NCBI GenBank assembly: GCA_013822685.1
Contig: PNKV01000001.1
Span: 124,001 to 188,000 of the forward strand
Length of the DNA stretch: 64,000 nucleotides
Source of the DNA: Leptothrix sp. (in: b-proteobacteria)
GTDB lineage: Bacteria; Pseudomonadota; Gammaproteobacteria; Burkholderiales; Burkholderiaceae_C
Direction of reading: 5' to 3'
How positions within the stretch are numbered: position 1 is the first letter of the stretch; the number at the start of each line of letters is the position of its first letter. The position numbers and the translations under genes were made by a program. Positions 19,731-29,892 of the stretch are shown one piece after another. The notes under the pieces are model-generated. The model had not been told where the DNA came from. It made no database searches and worked only from the letters and a program-made list of their open reading frames with translations.

Positions 19731-22061
19731 TTAAGCGATCTTGAACCGGGACACCGACTGCTGGAGTTCGTCGGCGGTCTTGGACAGCTCGCGCACGAGC
19801 TGGGTCGTTGATCGGGTACCTTCACCGGTCTGCTCGGTCACCGCAAAAATGTGCTGGATGTTCGAGACGACCACGTTCGCAGATTCTGCTTCACGCAAGG
19901 CTTGTGAGGAAATCTGCTCAATCAGTTCGGCCAGTCGGCGTGACACGCGGTCAATGTCGCCCAGCGCGGAGCCGGCGGCATCTGACAGACGGGCCCCTTC
20001 GACCACACCCTGCGTGGAGCGTTCCATGGCGGCCACGGCATCCTGGGTGTCGGTCTGAATGGTGCGCACCAGCGCGGCAATCTGCTTGGTCGCGTCGCCG
20101 GAGCGTTCAGCCAGCCGTTGCACTTCTTCGGCCACCACAGAGAAGCCTCGTCCGGCTTCACCAGCGGATGCGGCCTGGATGGCGGCGTTCAGCGCCAGCA
20201 CGTTGGTCTGTTCGGTAATGTCCGAGATCAGCTCGGTGATTTCGCCAATCTCTTGTGACGATTCACCCAGGCGCTTGATGCGTTTGGAGGTGTCCTGGAT
20301 CTGGTCTCGGATGGTGTTCATACCGCCGATGGCGTTCTGCACCGCTGTCAGGCCGGTGTCGGCGGCGGCCAGCGATTGGCGAGCCACTTCAGCGGACTGC
20401 TGGGCCTGGGCAGACACTTCGTTAATCCGGCCGGCCATCTGCAGCACCGATTCGCCGGTTTCGCGGATCTCGCGCAGTTGCTCGTCAGAGGCTGCCAGCA
20501 GTTCGGTCGAAGTGGCTTCCACCTGCTGCGTGGTGTCGGTGGCACGTTGAACCGTGCTTTGCACCTGGGCCACCAGGCTGCGCAGTTCTTCCACCGTGAA
20601 GTTCACTGAGTCGGCGATGGCGCCGGTGATGTCTTCGGTCACCGTGGCTTGTTGCGTCAAGTCACCTTCAGCGACCATTTGCAGTTCGTTCATCAATCGC
20701 AAAATGGCGGCCTGGTTGGCGTCGTTGACGCGCTTGGCCTCGCGCTCCTGGCGTTCAGCTTCCTGGCGCTGGCCTTCGGCCAATTGACGGCGTTGGGTCT
20801 GGTCGGTCAGGAACACACGCAACAAGCCAAAGCCGGCAGCCACCGTGAGGGCCAGGAAGATCACGATCAACACGATGTTGACCAGGCCGATGCCGGCGCC
20901 GCTGGACAAGCGCGTTTGCACCTGCTCCAGGCCTTTGCGCAGAGGTTCGCTGTCGTCAATGATGGCCACTTGCGCATCGCGCGCGGCCACCAGGCCTTGC
21001 AGCGTGCCCAGGATGAAGGTCGATTGCGTGCGGGTCTGTTCAAACAGCTTTTGCAAGGCTTCGAGCGGCTCGCGCGTCTCGGCATCCTTTACGCCGTTCA
21101 GGTCCAGATCCTTGTTGCCATTCAACAAGCCATCCACGATTTCCTTGAAGGCGTTCAAGTCCTTGCCCAGCAGGAACACAGCTTCGGTCGACACGCCTTC
21201 CACCGTCAGGAATTCATTGGCTGATTTGCCGATGCGCTGCGTCAGCATCACCATCTGGTTCATGGCCATCAGCTCGGCAGGCGTGGCACCGCCCTTTTCG
21301 ATCTTGGCGGTGGCGATGCCTTCGGCCAGGTCCAGCAACTCAGAGGACTGGCCGTTCACTTCACGCAAGGCTTGGCTCACCTGGGTCAGCGTCTGCTTCT
21401 GCGCCAACACGAACTTGGCGTTCTTTTCAGCACGGTCCACCAGGGGCAGCAAAGGCAGCAAAGGCTCTTTGGCCGTGGCGGGCACTTCCGTCAAGCCCAG
21501 GGAACCGTCGCCCTGCGCCAGACCGCGCACATTGCTGGCCAGCACCTTGGCTGAATCCGCCACCTCCTGGAAGGCCTGCGCGCGACCGATCAAGGCCTGC
21601 GACACCGACTTGGCCAAGCGTTGCGACTGCATCAGCGCTTGACCGGTGGCACCGGCTTGCGCCGCACGGCGGTCGGCGGAGTTGACCGACAGGAAGGCAC
21701 TGAGCATCAGGCCCAGACCACCCAGGACGAAGGCGCCGAACAACGCACGCTGCTGGCGCTCGAGCGACCAGTTGCCAATCACGGGCAAGCCCGTGCGCGA
21801 CTCGGCATTGGCCGCTTCTGCCGCATCGGCCTTGACGCGGGCATCGTGGTAATCGGGCGGGAACTCGGAAGGCGCCGCCTCAGAAATGATCGAGTCGGAC
21901 GTCCCGGCGCCGGGCTGGAGCGTGGACGATACCGCGTTGTGGGTGTCAATGGCGTTGGCGCCTGACGAGGTCACTGGCGCCTCGGATGCCAGGGCCTCCG
22001 GCTGGACTTCGTCTTCGTCCTGCGACTTGCCCAGGTCCTTGATTCGACTCAGGAAACTCAT
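19731..22061 (-). CDS. pilJ: PilJ, methyl-accepting chemotaxis protein of the type IV pilus system
   Basis: A 776-residue transducer. An N-terminal cytoplasmic stretch of about 110 residues precedes a first membrane segment ([19 protein letters not shown]). A large helical periplasmic region of the PilJ type follows, with internal repeats, then a second membrane segment ([21 protein letters not shown]), a HAMP-like region and the signalling domain. The signalling hairpin contains [20 protein letters not shown]. It lies between pilI and chpA. No methyltransferase (pilK) or methylesterase (chpB) gene is adjacent, so adaptation enzymes, if any, are elsewhere. Confidence 0.95.
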   Translation of the reverse strand: MSFLSRIKDLGKSQDEDEVQPEALASEAPVTSSGANAIDTHNAVSSTLQPGAGTSDSIISEAAPSEFPPDYHDARVKADAAEAANAESRTGLPVIGNWSLERQQRALFGAFVLGGLGLMLSAFLSVNSADRRAAQAGATGQALMQSQRLAKSVSQALIGRAQAFQEVADSAKVLASNVRGLAQGDGSLGLTEVPATAKEPLLPLLPLVDRAEKNAKFVLAQKQTLTQVSQALREVNGQSSELLDLAEGIATAKIEKGGATPAELMAMNQMVMLTQRIGKSANEFLTVEGVSTEAVFLLGKDLNAFKEIVDGLLNGNKDLDLNGVKDAETREPLEALQKLFEQTRTQSTFILGTLQGLVAARDAQVAIIDDSEPLRKGLEQVQTRLSSGAGIGLVNIVLIVIFLALTVAAGFGLLRVFLTDQTQRRQLAEGQRQEAERQEREAKRVNDANQAAILRLMNELQMVAEGDLTQQATVTEDITGAIADSVNFTVEELRSLVAQVQSTVQRATDTTQQVEATSTELLAASDEQLREIRETGESVLQMAGRINEVSAQAQQSAEVARQSLAAADTGLTAVQNAIGGMNTIRDQIQDTSKRIKRLGESSQEIGEITELISDITEQTNVLALNAAIQAASAGEAGRGFSVVAEEVQRLAERSGDATKQIAALVRTIQTDTQDAVAAMERSTQGVVEGARLSDAAGSALGDIDRVSRRLAELIEQISSQALREAESANVVVSNIQHIFAVTEQTGEGTRSTTQLVRELSKTADELQQSVSRFKIA

Positions 22062-22079
22062 GCCTTGTACTCCAAACGG

Positions 22080-22619
22080 TCAAGCGTCGATCTTGAGGAA
22101 AGCCTCGTCTGCGGTCAGCGCAGCAAGGTCGAGTTCGTACCAGGCCCGGCCCTTGTCATCGACCACTTGCTGGCCGATGAAATGGGGGGTGTCTGGTGAA
22201 GGGGTGGCGCCTGCAACCATGTCCGCCGGGTTTCTCAAACCCAGCAGCCTGTCCACGACCAAGGCCGCGTTGAGCTGCAAAGAACTGTTCATCGCCACAA
22301 GCCGACCAGCCTCCCGGGCTCCCTGCTCTTGCGACCAGCGGGCCACGGGCCGGGACAAGCCCAGGAAAACCGGCAGATCAACCACGCCATGCAACTGCCC
22401 ACGCAGGTTGGCCACGCCCAGAAACCAGGGCTGGCTGTGCGGCACGGCCTGCAAGGCGGACAGGGGAAAGATCTCGCCCGCTTGGTCCAGAGGCAGCAAA
22501 AAACCATGCCCGGCGATTTCCACCGCCAACCAGTTCCGGGTTGGCGCCTGCTCACGCGCTGCCTGCAACCGCGTGGCCAGGCGTTTTTGCAGGTCCCGCA
22601 GGGCTTCTTTATTCGCCAT
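22080..22619 (-). CDS. pilI: PilI, CheW-like coupling protein
   Basis: A 179-residue single CheW-like domain. The motif FLGVANLRGQLHGVVDLPVFLGL matches the CheW core that docks receptors to the kinase, and the neighbouring PilJ, ChpA, PilH and PilG identify the system. It starts three bases after the pilH stop. Confidence 0.93.
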   Translation of the reverse strand: MANKEALRDLQKRLATRLQAAREQAPTRNWLAVEIAGHGFLLPLDQAGEIFPLSALQAVPHSQPWFLGVANLRGQLHGVVDLPVFLGLSRPVARWSQEQGAREAGRLVAMNSSLQLNAALVVDRLLGLRNPADMVAGATPSPDTPHFIGQQVVDDKGRAWYELDLAALTADEAFLKIDA

Positions 22620-22622
22620 GAA

Positions 22623-22988
22623 TCAACCAAACGCCTTGATCTTGGCCAGCAACTCTTCAGGATCCACCGGCTTGACAACGTAGTCGCGAGCGCCTTGGCG
22701 CATGCCCCAGACGCGGTCGGTTTCCTGGTTCTTGCTGGTGCAGATGATCACCGGAACGTCGGCAAAAGCCGGGTCGCGGGTGATGGCACGGGTGAGCTGG
22801 AAGCCGTTCTGGCCTGGCATGACCACGTCCATCAGGATCAGGTCGGGTTTTTCTTCTTGGAGGCGGCGCAAGGCTTCTTCGCCGTTTTCGGCGGTGCGCA
22901 CCTTGAAACCTTTTTTGGTCAACAGATCTGACAGCACATGCAGCTCTGTCTTGGAATCATCAACCAGCAGGATTTTTTGAATGGACAT
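22623..22988 (-). CDS. pilH: PilH, single-domain response regulator
   Basis: A 121-residue receiver domain: KILLVDDSKTE with the acidic pair at the N-terminus, phospho-acceptor Asp in LILMDVVMPGQNGF, the conserved Thr/Ser in IICTSK and Lys in VVKPVDPEE. In Pseudomonas PilH opposes or modulates PilG in type IV pilus retraction. It has no output domain. It lies 73 bases after pilG. Confidence 0.92.
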   Translation of the reverse strand: MSIQKILLVDDSKTELHVLSDLLTKKGFKVRTAENGEEALRRLQEEKPDLILMDVVMPGQNGFQLTRAITRDPAFADVPVIICTSKNQETDRVWGMRQGARDYVVKPVDPEELLAKIKAFG

Positions 22989-23061
22989 GATCGATCAACC
23001 TCTTGGCGAACTCTGTGGGCAGCGCATGCGCGCCCTAGACGCAGAACCAGAAATGGTTCAA

Positions 23062-23475
23062 TCAAGCACTGTACTGTGCCACCGCTTGGAGCAACTGATC
23101 CTTGGTGAAAGGCTTGGTCAAATAATCCTGAGACCCCACCATTCGTCCACGGGCTTTGTCAAAAAGACCGTCTTTGGAAGACAACATGATCACCGGCGTG
23201 GCCGCGAAACGCGGATTGCGTTTGATGATGGCGCAGGTTTGATACCCATCCAGGCGCGGCATCAGGATGTCGCAAAAGATGATGCTCGGTTCATGGTCAT
23301 TGACCTTGGCCAGGGCGTCAAAACCGTCCTCGGCCAACAACACTTCATAACCACCCTGCTTCAGGAAAATCTCGGCGCTGCGCCGAATGGTGTTGCTGTC
23401 GTCAATCACCAGGATTTTCTTGGGGGCGGTGATTTCAGGGACATCGCTTAATACGGGCAAGCCAGTTTCAGTCAC
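23062..23475 (-). CDS. pilG: PilG, single-domain response regulator
   Basis: A 137-residue receiver: KILVIDDSNTIRRSAE, phospho-acceptor Asp in IIFCDILMPRLDGYQ, then VIMLSSKDGLFDKARG and YLTKPFTKDQLL, the PilG-type signature. The start is a GTG with AAAGGAATGG upstream; about 17 residues precede the receiver core. It is first of the pil-chp signalling genes and 45 bases after the rubredoxin gene. Confidence 0.93.
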   Translation of the reverse strand: MTETGLPVLSDVPEITAPKKILVIDDSNTIRRSAEIFLKQGGYEVLLAEDGFDALAKVNDHEPSIIFCDILMPRLDGYQTCAIIKRNPRFAATPVIMLSSKDGLFDKARGRMVGSQDYLTKPFTKDQLLQAVAQYSA

Positions 23476-23520
23476 GGACCCATTCCTTTAATCAAGGGTG
23501 ATGACGGCCAATGCCGCCCA

Positions 23521-23694
23521 TCAAATCTGAACCATTTCGAAATCTTCCTTGCGGGCGCCGCATTCGGGGCACACCCAATTCATGGGAATGTCCTCCCAAC
23601 GCGTGCCAGGTGCAATGCCTTCTTCGGGCAGGCCGACTGCTTCGTCATAAATCCAGCCACAAATCAAACACATCCAGGTGCGGGAAGAGTTCAC
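23521..23694 (-). CDS. rubredoxin
   Basis: A small one-iron electron carrier of 57 residues. Four iron-ligand Cys are seen as CLICG near residue 9 and CPECG near residue 42, with the family core GWIYDEAVGLPEEGIAPGTRW between them. The start is a GTG at 23694 (N-S-S-R-T-W-M-C); the internal ATG at 23673 would remove residues usual before the first Cys loop. It is divergent from thiD and upstream of pilG, a common arrangement in Burkholderiales. Its redox partner is not in the window. Confidence 0.93.
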   Translation of the reverse strand: MNSSRTWMCLICGWIYDEAVGLPEEGIAPGTRWEDIPMNWVCPECGARKEDFEMVQI

Positions 23695-23861
23695 GTCTGT
23701 TCAAACCAGCTTGAATACAATGGGCTGATTGTAGCCATCCCACTCTTGTGAAAAACAAGGGTTTGTGGGCACCACAAGACGCTTGGCGCCGTGTGAGGCT
23801 CACTGGGACGACTCCCGCCCACTGGTCCGGACACCGGGCCTGAACACGCTAGACGCACTGA

Positions 23862-24821
23862 ATGAACACTCCCACCGACGGCCCCCAGGTTGATCCCACC
23901 ACCGAAGCCGAAGACTCCGGAACACCGGCGTGCGTGATGAGCTTCAATGCCAGCGACCCCAGCGGCGCCAGTGGCATTGCGGCCGACATCGCCACGATGG
24001 CGTCCATGGGCGCGCACACCTTGCCGGTGATCACCAGCTTACTGATTCGTGACACGGCCGAGGTGTTTGAAATTCACGAAATCGACGCGGATGCGATCTC
24101 GGAACAGGCCCGCACCATTCTGGAAGACGCCACCATCTCGGCCTGGAAAGTGGGCTTCCTGGGCAGTGCCGAAGGCGTGAGCGTGGTCGCCGAAATCCTG
24201 TCCGACTACACCGACATTCCGCTGGTGTCTTATTTACCCAACGTCTCATGGATGGAAGAAGACGCCCAGATGTCCTATCTGGAAGCTTTTCGCGAGCTGA
24301 TCCTCCCCGCTTCGCTGGTGTTGGTGGGAAACCACAAGACCCTGACGGACTTCTTGCTGCCCGAGTGGGAATCCGAGCGCCCACCGTCGGCGCGTGAACT
24401 GGCGGTGGCGGCCAGCGAAAGCGGTTGCGGCTATGTGCTGGTGACCGGCATCCAGTTGCCCGACCAGTTCATCGACAACGTGCTGGCCTCGTCGCAAGGG
24501 GCGATCGCCGGTGAACGCTTTGAGCGTTTCGAGGCGAGCTTCGTGGGCGCAGGCGACACGCTGTCGGCCGCCCTGGCCGCCATCCTGGCCACCGAAACCT
24601 CGGTGGACATGGCCGTGTCAGAGGCCTTGAGCTTCCTGGACCAGGCGCTGGACTCGGGCTTCCGCCCCGGCATGGGTGGCGTCATCCCCGACCGCTTCTT
24701 CTGGGCCCTGCCGCCGGGCGAAGCGGGCGAGGAAGCCGAAGGCGAAGCAGCAGCAGCCGCTGCTGGTGACTCTGGCCTGACCGACAACGACATCTCCCCT
24801 TCCTCACGCAATGTCCACTAA
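23862..24821 (+). CDS. thiD: ThiD-like hydroxymethylpyrimidine (phosphate) kinase, divergent
   Basis: Ribokinase-fold kinase of thiamine pyrimidine synthesis by family; 319 residues. The N-terminal [17 protein letters not shown] corresponds to the ThiD substrate motif, and the catalytic/anion-hole [12 protein letters not shown] is intact near residue 230. The middle is unusual: the DPVM segment of standard ThiD is replaced by YLPNVSW and the NLPEA segment by GNHKTLTD. An Ala/Glu-rich tail follows residue 285. It may therefore act on HMP-P or on a related substrate. Its end overlaps hemL by 11 bases. Confidence 0.8.
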   Translation: MNTPTDGPQVDPTTEAEDSGTPACVMSFNASDPSGASGIAADIATMASMGAHTLPVITSLLIRDTAEVFEIHEIDADAISEQARTILEDATISAWKVGFLGSAEGVSVVAEILSDYTDIPLVSYLPNVSWMEEDAQMSYLEAFRELILPASLVLVGNHKTLTDFLLPEWESERPPSARELAVAASESGCGYVLVTGIQLPDQFIDNVLASSQGAIAGERFERFEASFVGAGDTLSAALAAILATETSVDMAVSEALSFLDQALDSGFRPGMGGVIPDRFFWALPPGEAGEEAEGEAAAAAAGDSGLTDNDISPSSRNVH

Positions 24822-26097
24822 TTCAGCTTTGTTTGAGCGTGCGCAGCGCTCCATCCCTGGCGGGGTGAACTCGCCCGTGCGGGCTTTCAAGGCCGTGGGC
24901 GGCACTCCGCGCTTCATCGCCAAGGCGCAAGGCGCCTACATGTGGGACGCTGAAGGCCGGCGCTACATCGACTACATCGGCTCCTGGGGCCCCATGATCC
25001 TGGGCCATGGCCACCCCGAAGTGGTCGAGGCGGTGCAGAAGGCCGCACTCGATGGCTTTTCTTTTGGCGCGCCCACGGAGCGCGAGGTCGAGCTGGCCGA
25101 AGAGATTTTGAAGCTGGTGCCCAGCGCCGAGCAGGTGCGCCTGGTCAGCTCGGGCACCGAGGCCGCCATGAGTGCGATTCGCCTGGCGCGCGGCTTCACG
25201 GGCCGCAGCAAGCTGATCAAGTTCGAGGGCTGCTACCACGGCCATGCTGATGCCCTGCTGGTCAAGGCCGGTTCAGGCCTGGCCACGTTTGGCCACCCGA
25301 CCAGCGCCGGCGTGCCACCCGAAGTGGTGCAGCACACCCTGGTCCTTGAGTACAACAACGTCGAGCAGATCGAACAAGCCTTTGCCGAAGTGGGCAAGGA
25401 CATCGCCTGCGTGATGATCGAGCCCATCGCCGGCAACATGAACTTCGTGCGGGCCTCCGTGCCTTTCATGACGCGCTTGCGCGAGCTGTGCACGCAGCAT
25501 GGCGCCCTGCTGGTGTTCGATGAAGTGATGTCAGGCTTCCGTGTGGCCTTGGGCGGGGCGCAAAGCCTGTATGCCCAGCAGATCAGCGGCTTCGCGCCTG
25601 ACCTGAGCGTGTTTGGCAAAGTCATTGGCGGAGGGATGCCGCTGGCGGCCTTCGCGGGGCCGGCCAAGGTCATGGCGCAACTGGCGCCGCTCGGCCCGGT
25701 CTATCAAGCGGGCACCTTGTCGGGCAACCCGGTGGCCACGGCTTGTGGCTTGGCCACCTTGAAGGTCATCCAGCGCCCGGGCTTTTTTGAATCGCTGGCA
25801 CAGCGCACGCAAAGCTTGGTGCAAGGCTTGGTGGGCGCCGCCCAACAAGCGGGCGTTCCTTTGGTGGGCGACAGCCAGGGCGGGATGTTCGGCTTCTTCT
25901 TTGCCGATGCCCTGCCGCAGCACTACCAGGCGGTCATGGCCCATGGGTCCGACAAGTTCAACCGCTTCTTCCATGCCATGCTCGACCGCGGCGTGTACCT
26001 GGCGCCAGCCATGTACGAAGCTGGCTTCGTGAGCAACGCGCACACCGAGCAAGACATCGCCGACACCGTGGCCGCCGCCGCACAAGCATTGGGCTGA
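24811..26097 (+). CDS. hemL: glutamate-1-semialdehyde 2,1-aminomutase
   Basis: PLP enzyme making 5-aminolevulinate, the tetrapyrrole precursor; 428 residues, standard. It has the N-terminal [17 protein letters not shown] signature, the [15 protein letters not shown] phosphate-binding stretch, [12 protein letters not shown] and the PLP-lysine motif [18 protein letters not shown]. It starts within the end of thiD and is followed after two bases by mpl, so the three are probably cotranscribed. Confidence 0.97.
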   Translation: MSTNSALFERAQRSIPGGVNSPVRAFKAVGGTPRFIAKAQGAYMWDAEGRRYIDYIGSWGPMILGHGHPEVVEAVQKAALDGFSFGAPTEREVELAEEILKLVPSAEQVRLVSSGTEAAMSAIRLARGFTGRSKLIKFEGCYHGHADALLVKAGSGLATFGHPTSAGVPPEVVQHTLVLEYNNVEQIEQAFAEVGKDIACVMIEPIAGNMNFVRASVPFMTRLRELCTQHGALLVFDEVMSGFRVALGGAQSLYAQQISGFAPDLSVFGKVIGGGMPLAAFAGPAKVMAQLAPLGPVYQAGTLSGNPVATACGLATLKVIQRPGFFESLAQRTQSLVQGLVGAAQQAGVPLVGDSQGGMFGFFFADALPQHYQAVMAHGSDKFNRFFHAMLDRGVYLAPAMYEAGFVSNAHTEQDIADTVAAAAQALG

Positions 26098-26099
26098 GC

Positions 26100-27482
26100 A
26101 TGCACATTCACATTCTTGGCATTTGCGGCACCTTCATGGGTGGCGTGGCCGCGTTGGCCCGCGAAGCCGGTCACCGCGTGACGGGTTGCGACGCCGGGGT
26201 CTACCCGCCGATGAGCGACCAGTTGCGCGCCTTGGGCATCGAGCTGATCGAGGGCTACACCCCGGATCAGCTTGAGCTCAAGCCCGACCTTTTCGTGATC
26301 GGCAACGTGGTCTCGCGCGGCAACCCGCTGATGGAAGCGATCCTGAACGCCGGGCTGCCCTACACCAGCGGCCCGCAGTGGTTGAGCGAGAACGTGTTGC
26401 GGGGACGGCATGTGCTGGCCGTGGCCGGCACGCATGGCAAGACCACCACCACGTCCATGCTCACATGGATCTTGGAACATGCCGGCTTGCAGCCGGGCTT
26501 CCTGGTCGGTGGCGTGCCGCAAAACTTTGGCGTGTCCGCCCGCCTGGGTGATCTGGACGAAACGCGGCGCCCTGCTTCGGGCCACCCCTTCGTGATCGAG
26601 GCCGACGAGTACGACACCGCGTTTTTCGACAAACGCAGCAAGTTCGTCCATTACCAGGCGCGCACTGCCGTGCTGAACAACCTCGAGTTTGACCACGCCG
26701 ACATCTTTGCCGACCTGGCCGCGATCGAGACCCAGTTCCACCACCTGGTGCGTACCGTACCGGGCCAGGGCCGCCTGGTGGTCAATGCCCGTGAAGACAG
26801 CTTGCAACACGTGCTGGACCGCGGCTGCTGGAGCGATGTGGTTCGCTTTGGCGTGCGGGGCGATGTGCCGGGTTTCCGTGCCCGTGGAGAGCCCCACGCC
26901 TTCGACGTGCTCAAAGCCGCCGTGCTGGTGGGCCGCGTCGAATGGAGCCTGATGGGCGAGCACAACCAGATGAACGCGCTGGCCGCCATTGCCGCGGCCG
27001 AGCACGTGGGCGTGTCGCCACAAGTGGCTTGCGAGGCCCTGAGCCAGTTTGCCAACGTCAAGCGTCGTCTGGAGCTGCTGGGCGAGGTGAAGGGCATCAC
27101 CGTGTACGACGACTTCGCCCACCACCCCACCGCCATCCGCACCACCGTGGATGGATTGCGCCGGCGCATCAACCCTGACCAACGCATCATTGCGGTGTTC
27201 GAGCCCCGTTCCAACACCATGAAGCTGGGCACCATGAAGGCACTGTTGCCCTGGTCACTCGAAGAGGCTGACCTGTCCTTCTGCCACAGTGGCGGGCTTG
27301 GTTGGGATGCGGCTGAAGCGCTGGCGCCCATGGGTGACCGCGCTGTCGTGGTCGACAACATCGACACGCTGGTGGCCAAGGTGGTCAAGGTGGCCAAGCC
27401 GGGTGACCAGATCCTGTGCATGAGCAATGGCGGCTTTGGCGGCATCCACGGCAAGCTGCTCAAAGCGCTGGCCGACGCATGA
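26100..27482 (+). CDS. mpl: UDP-N-acetylmuramate:L-Ala-gamma-D-Glu-meso-DAP ligase
   Basis: Peptidoglycan-recycling ligase that joins salvaged tripeptide to UDP-MurNAc; 460 residues. The N-terminal HILGICGTFMGGVA loop, the ATP site GTHGKTTTTSM, EADEYDTAFFDKRSKF and the C-terminal DDFAHHPTAI motif are typical of Mpl rather than MurC. Its TGA overlaps the ATG of the following flavoprotein, tying this housekeeping gene to the pigment-type cluster. Confidence 0.96.
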   Translation: MHIHILGICGTFMGGVAALAREAGHRVTGCDAGVYPPMSDQLRALGIELIEGYTPDQLELKPDLFVIGNVVSRGNPLMEAILNAGLPYTSGPQWLSENVLRGRHVLAVAGTHGKTTTTSMLTWILEHAGLQPGFLVGGVPQNFGVSARLGDLDETRRPASGHPFVIEADEYDTAFFDKRSKFVHYQARTAVLNNLEFDHADIFADLAAIETQFHHLVRTVPGQGRLVVNAREDSLQHVLDRGCWSDVVRFGVRGDVPGFRARGEPHAFDVLKAAVLVGRVEWSLMGEHNQMNALAAIAAAEHVGVSPQVACEALSQFANVKRRLELLGEVKGITVYDDFAHHPTAIRTTVDGLRRRINPDQRIIAVFEPRSNTMKLGTMKALLPWSLEEADLSFCHSGGLGWDAAEALAPMGDRAVVVDNIDTLVAKVVKVAKPGDQILCMSNGGFGGIHGKLLKALADA

Positions 27483-28819
27483 CTGCGACGAAGGAAACAT
27501 CGCCCGTGACTGCCACCCCAACCACTTTGACTTGTGACGTCTTGATCATTGGCGGCGGCCCTGCCGGGTCCACCGCCGCGGCCTTGCTGGCACAGCGCGG
27601 CATGAATGTCGTGCTGCTTGAGAAAGCCCAGCATCCGCGCTTTCACATCGGTGAATCACTGCTGCCAGCCAATGTGCCGCTGCTGGACCAGTTGGGCGTG
27701 CGCGAAGAAGTCGAAGCGATGGCGATGCCCAAGTACGGCATCGAGTTTGTCTCGCCTTGGCACCAGGACCGCACCTTCCTGGAGTTCCGCGAGGCCTGGA
27801 ACAAGTCCATGGACAAGGCCTACCAGGTGCGCCGTTCGGATTTCGACCACATCTTGATCAAGAATGCCGCGCGCAAAGGCGCCCAGGTGATCGAGAACTG
27901 CCGCGTCAAGTCGGTGGATTTTCTGCCCGACGAAAGCGGTGCCGTGGTGCAAGCCCAGCACGCCGACGGGCAAGCCGCGACATGGCAAGCCCGCATGGTG
28001 ATTGATGCCTCGGGCCGCGACACCTTCCTGGCCAACAAGCTGGACACCAAGGTCAAGAACAAGAAGCACAACAGTGCCGCCCTGTTCGGCCACTTCACCA
28101 ATGCCGAGCGCCTGGAAGGCAAGCTGGAAGGCAACATCAGCCTGTTCTGGTTCGAGCATGGCTGGTTCTGGTTCATCCCGCTGGCCGATGGCACCACCAG
28201 CATTGGCGCAGTGTGCTGGCCCACCTACCTCAAGACACGCAAGAACAGCGTGCAAGAGTTTTTCATGGAGACCATTGCGCTGTGCCCGCCGCTGCAAGCG
28301 CGGCTCAAGGATGCGCAACTGGTGTCCGAGGTTGAAGCCACAGGCAATTACTCGTATAGCTGCAAGCAGGCTCGTGGGCCCAACCATCTGCTGCTGGGCG
28401 ATGCCTTCGCTTTCATCGATCCCGTGTTTTCCTCGGGCGTGTTCCTGGCGATGAACAGTGCCTTCTACGCGACCGAGGTGGTGCATGCGGCACTGCGCGC
28501 GCCCCATCAACTGGCGGCTGCGACCAAGCAGTTTGACCGCGTGATGCAAAAGGGACCGCGCGAGTTCTCGTGGTTCATCTACCGCGTGACCAACCCCACC
28601 ATGCGCGACCTGTTCATGGGGCCGCGCAACATGTTCCGCGTCAAGGAAGCCGTCATGTCCATGTTCGCCGGAGACATCTTTGGCAAGACGCCGATCTGGC
28701 CATCGCTGTATGTTTTCAAAGGCATCTACTACATCGGTTCGCTGCTCACGCTGAGGCGCACGCTGGAAGCAGCACGGCGCCGCAAGATCAACATCAGTGA
28801 CACGGCCACGGTCCGTTGA
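27479..28819 (+). CDS. FAD-dependent oxidoreductase, flavin-halogenase-like
   Basis: A 446-residue flavoprotein of the tryptophan-halogenase/geranylgeranyl-reductase superfamily. The FAD motif is LIIGGGPAGSTAAALL near the N-terminus, the second site FHIGESLLP follows, and a WxWxIP motif (GWFWFIP) lies near residue 230, a mark of flavin-dependent halogenases. The FAD-distal GDAFAFIDPVFSSGV is also present. The start at 27479 overlaps the mpl stop (ATGA). It heads the plus arm of the aryl-polyene-type cluster. Halogenation or hydroxylation of the aryl head is the likely role; reductase activity is the alternative. Confidence 0.82.
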   Translation: MTATKETSPVTATPTTLTCDVLIIGGGPAGSTAAALLAQRGMNVVLLEKAQHPRFHIGESLLPANVPLLDQLGVREEVEAMAMPKYGIEFVSPWHQDRTFLEFREAWNKSMDKAYQVRRSDFDHILIKNAARKGAQVIENCRVKSVDFLPDESGAVVQAQHADGQAATWQARMVIDASGRDTFLANKLDTKVKNKKHNSAALFGHFTNAERLEGKLEGNISLFWFEHGWFWFIPLADGTTSIGAVCWPTYLKTRKNSVQEFFMETIALCPPLQARLKDAQLVSEVEATGNYSYSCKQARGPNHLLLGDAFAFIDPVFSSGVFLAMNSAFYATEVVHAALRAPHQLAAATKQFDRVMQKGPREFSWFIYRVTNPTMRDLFMGPRNMFRVKEAVMSMFAGDIFGKTPIWPSLYVFKGIYYIGSLLTLRRTLEAARRRKINISDTATVR

Positions 28820-29892
28820 TGCGTGACGAGGTGAATGCGGTCATGAGTCAGCTGCAGCTTGATTACATCCCGATTGAAGACCTGGCCTCGTGGACCGAGG
28901 CCTTGGAGGGCCACCGCCAGGTCTTGGGCATGGCGATGTTTGGCCGGCCCGACGCTGCTGAACGAGCCGAGTTTGAGCGGGTGTCGAAGCGGGACTGGCC
29001 TCGCCTGGCTTTGCCCGTGCTGGGCCATGCCACATCGGCGTGGGCCGAGGTGTGGTCGGTGCCCAAAAATGCCGCGCCCATCGAACATGGCGAGCTGGAT
29101 GGCGTGGGCTATGCCCGTTGCCAGGATCTCGTCTTTGCATGGGTGAACACGCCGCTGTCAGGCCCGGACGCCGCGTTGGCGCCCTTGACGCGCCAGACCT
29201 ACGATGCCCTGTTCAAGGCGCTGAACCAGCTGGGTTGCCCCCACCCTTGGCGGTTCTGGAACTACCTGCCTGACATCCTGGGTACCCTCCAGGGCGAGGA
29301 GCGTTACCGCATTTTCAATGTGGGCCGCCACGAGTCATTCTTGCAGCACGCCAGCATGATCGACCCTCATCCGCCTGCCGCTTGCGCGCTGGGGCAGCCC
29401 GCTGGATTCGAAGGGCCTTTGACCGTTTACGCGCTGGCTTCCACGGCACAAGCGCATCCGGTCGAGAACCCTCGCCAGATCAGCGCTTACCGCTACCCGC
29501 CGCAGTATGGGGTGCGCAGCCCGACCTTTTCACGCGCGGCCGTGGCCCAGCTCGACGCCGAAGCCACCGTGTTCATCTCGGGCACGGCCAGCATCGTGGG
29601 GCACGAGACCGTGCACCTGAATGACGTGAGCGCACAGACCGAAGAGACGCTGAACAACATCGAGGCCTTGCTGCAGCAGTTCAAAGTTGAACGCCCCGGT
29701 TTGGCCTGGACAGCGGCCGACCTGAAGTTCAAGGCGTATGTGCGCCATGCCGAAGACCTGCCGCTGGTGCGCGAAGTGGTCGAGCGGCGGTTGGGCACAC
29801 GGGCATCCTGCTGCTACCTGCATGCGGTGGTCTGCCGCCCTGACCTCTTGGTCGAGATTGAAGCATCTGCCACCCGGAGCCAAGCCGCATGA
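28819..29892 (+). CDS. chorismatase (XanB2/FkbO/Hyg5-type), hydroxybenzoate supply
   Basis: A 357-residue protein resembling chorismatases, which release pyruvate from chorismate to give 3-hydroxybenzoate, 4-hydroxybenzoate or dihydroxy products. Supporting motifs: RFWNYLPDILG (about 144-154), RYRIFNVGRHESF (about 162-174), ISGTASIVGHETVH (about 252-265) and CRPDLLVEIEA at the C-terminus (about 338-348). Xanthomonas XanB2 uses this reaction to start xanthomonadin synthesis, and the neighbours here are polyene-synthesis genes. The ATG at 28819 overlaps the flavoprotein stop (TGATG). The regiochemistry of the product cannot be read from sequence. Confidence 0.83.
   Translation: MRDEVNAVMSQLQLDYIPIEDLASWTEALEGHRQVLGMAMFGRPDAAERAEFERVSKRDWPRLALPVLGHATSAWAEVWSVPKNAAPIEHGELDGVGYARCQDLVFAWVNTPLSGPDAALAPLTRQTYDALFKALNQLGCPHPWRFWNYLPDILGTLQGEERYRIFNVGRHESFLQHASMIDPHPPAACALGQPAGFEGPLTVYALASTAQAHPVENPRQISAYRYPPQYGVRSPTFSRAAVAQLDAEATVFISGTASIVGHETVHLNDVSAQTEETLNNIEALLQQFKVERPGLAWTAADLKFKAYVRHAEDLPLVREVVERRLGTRASCCYLHAVVCRPDLLVEIEASATRSQAA

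Noticed and set aside
23744-23758. Short inverted repeat CTTGT-N5-ACAAG between rubredoxin and thiD
   Set aside because: Only a five-base stem with no T-run in either direction; likely chance.
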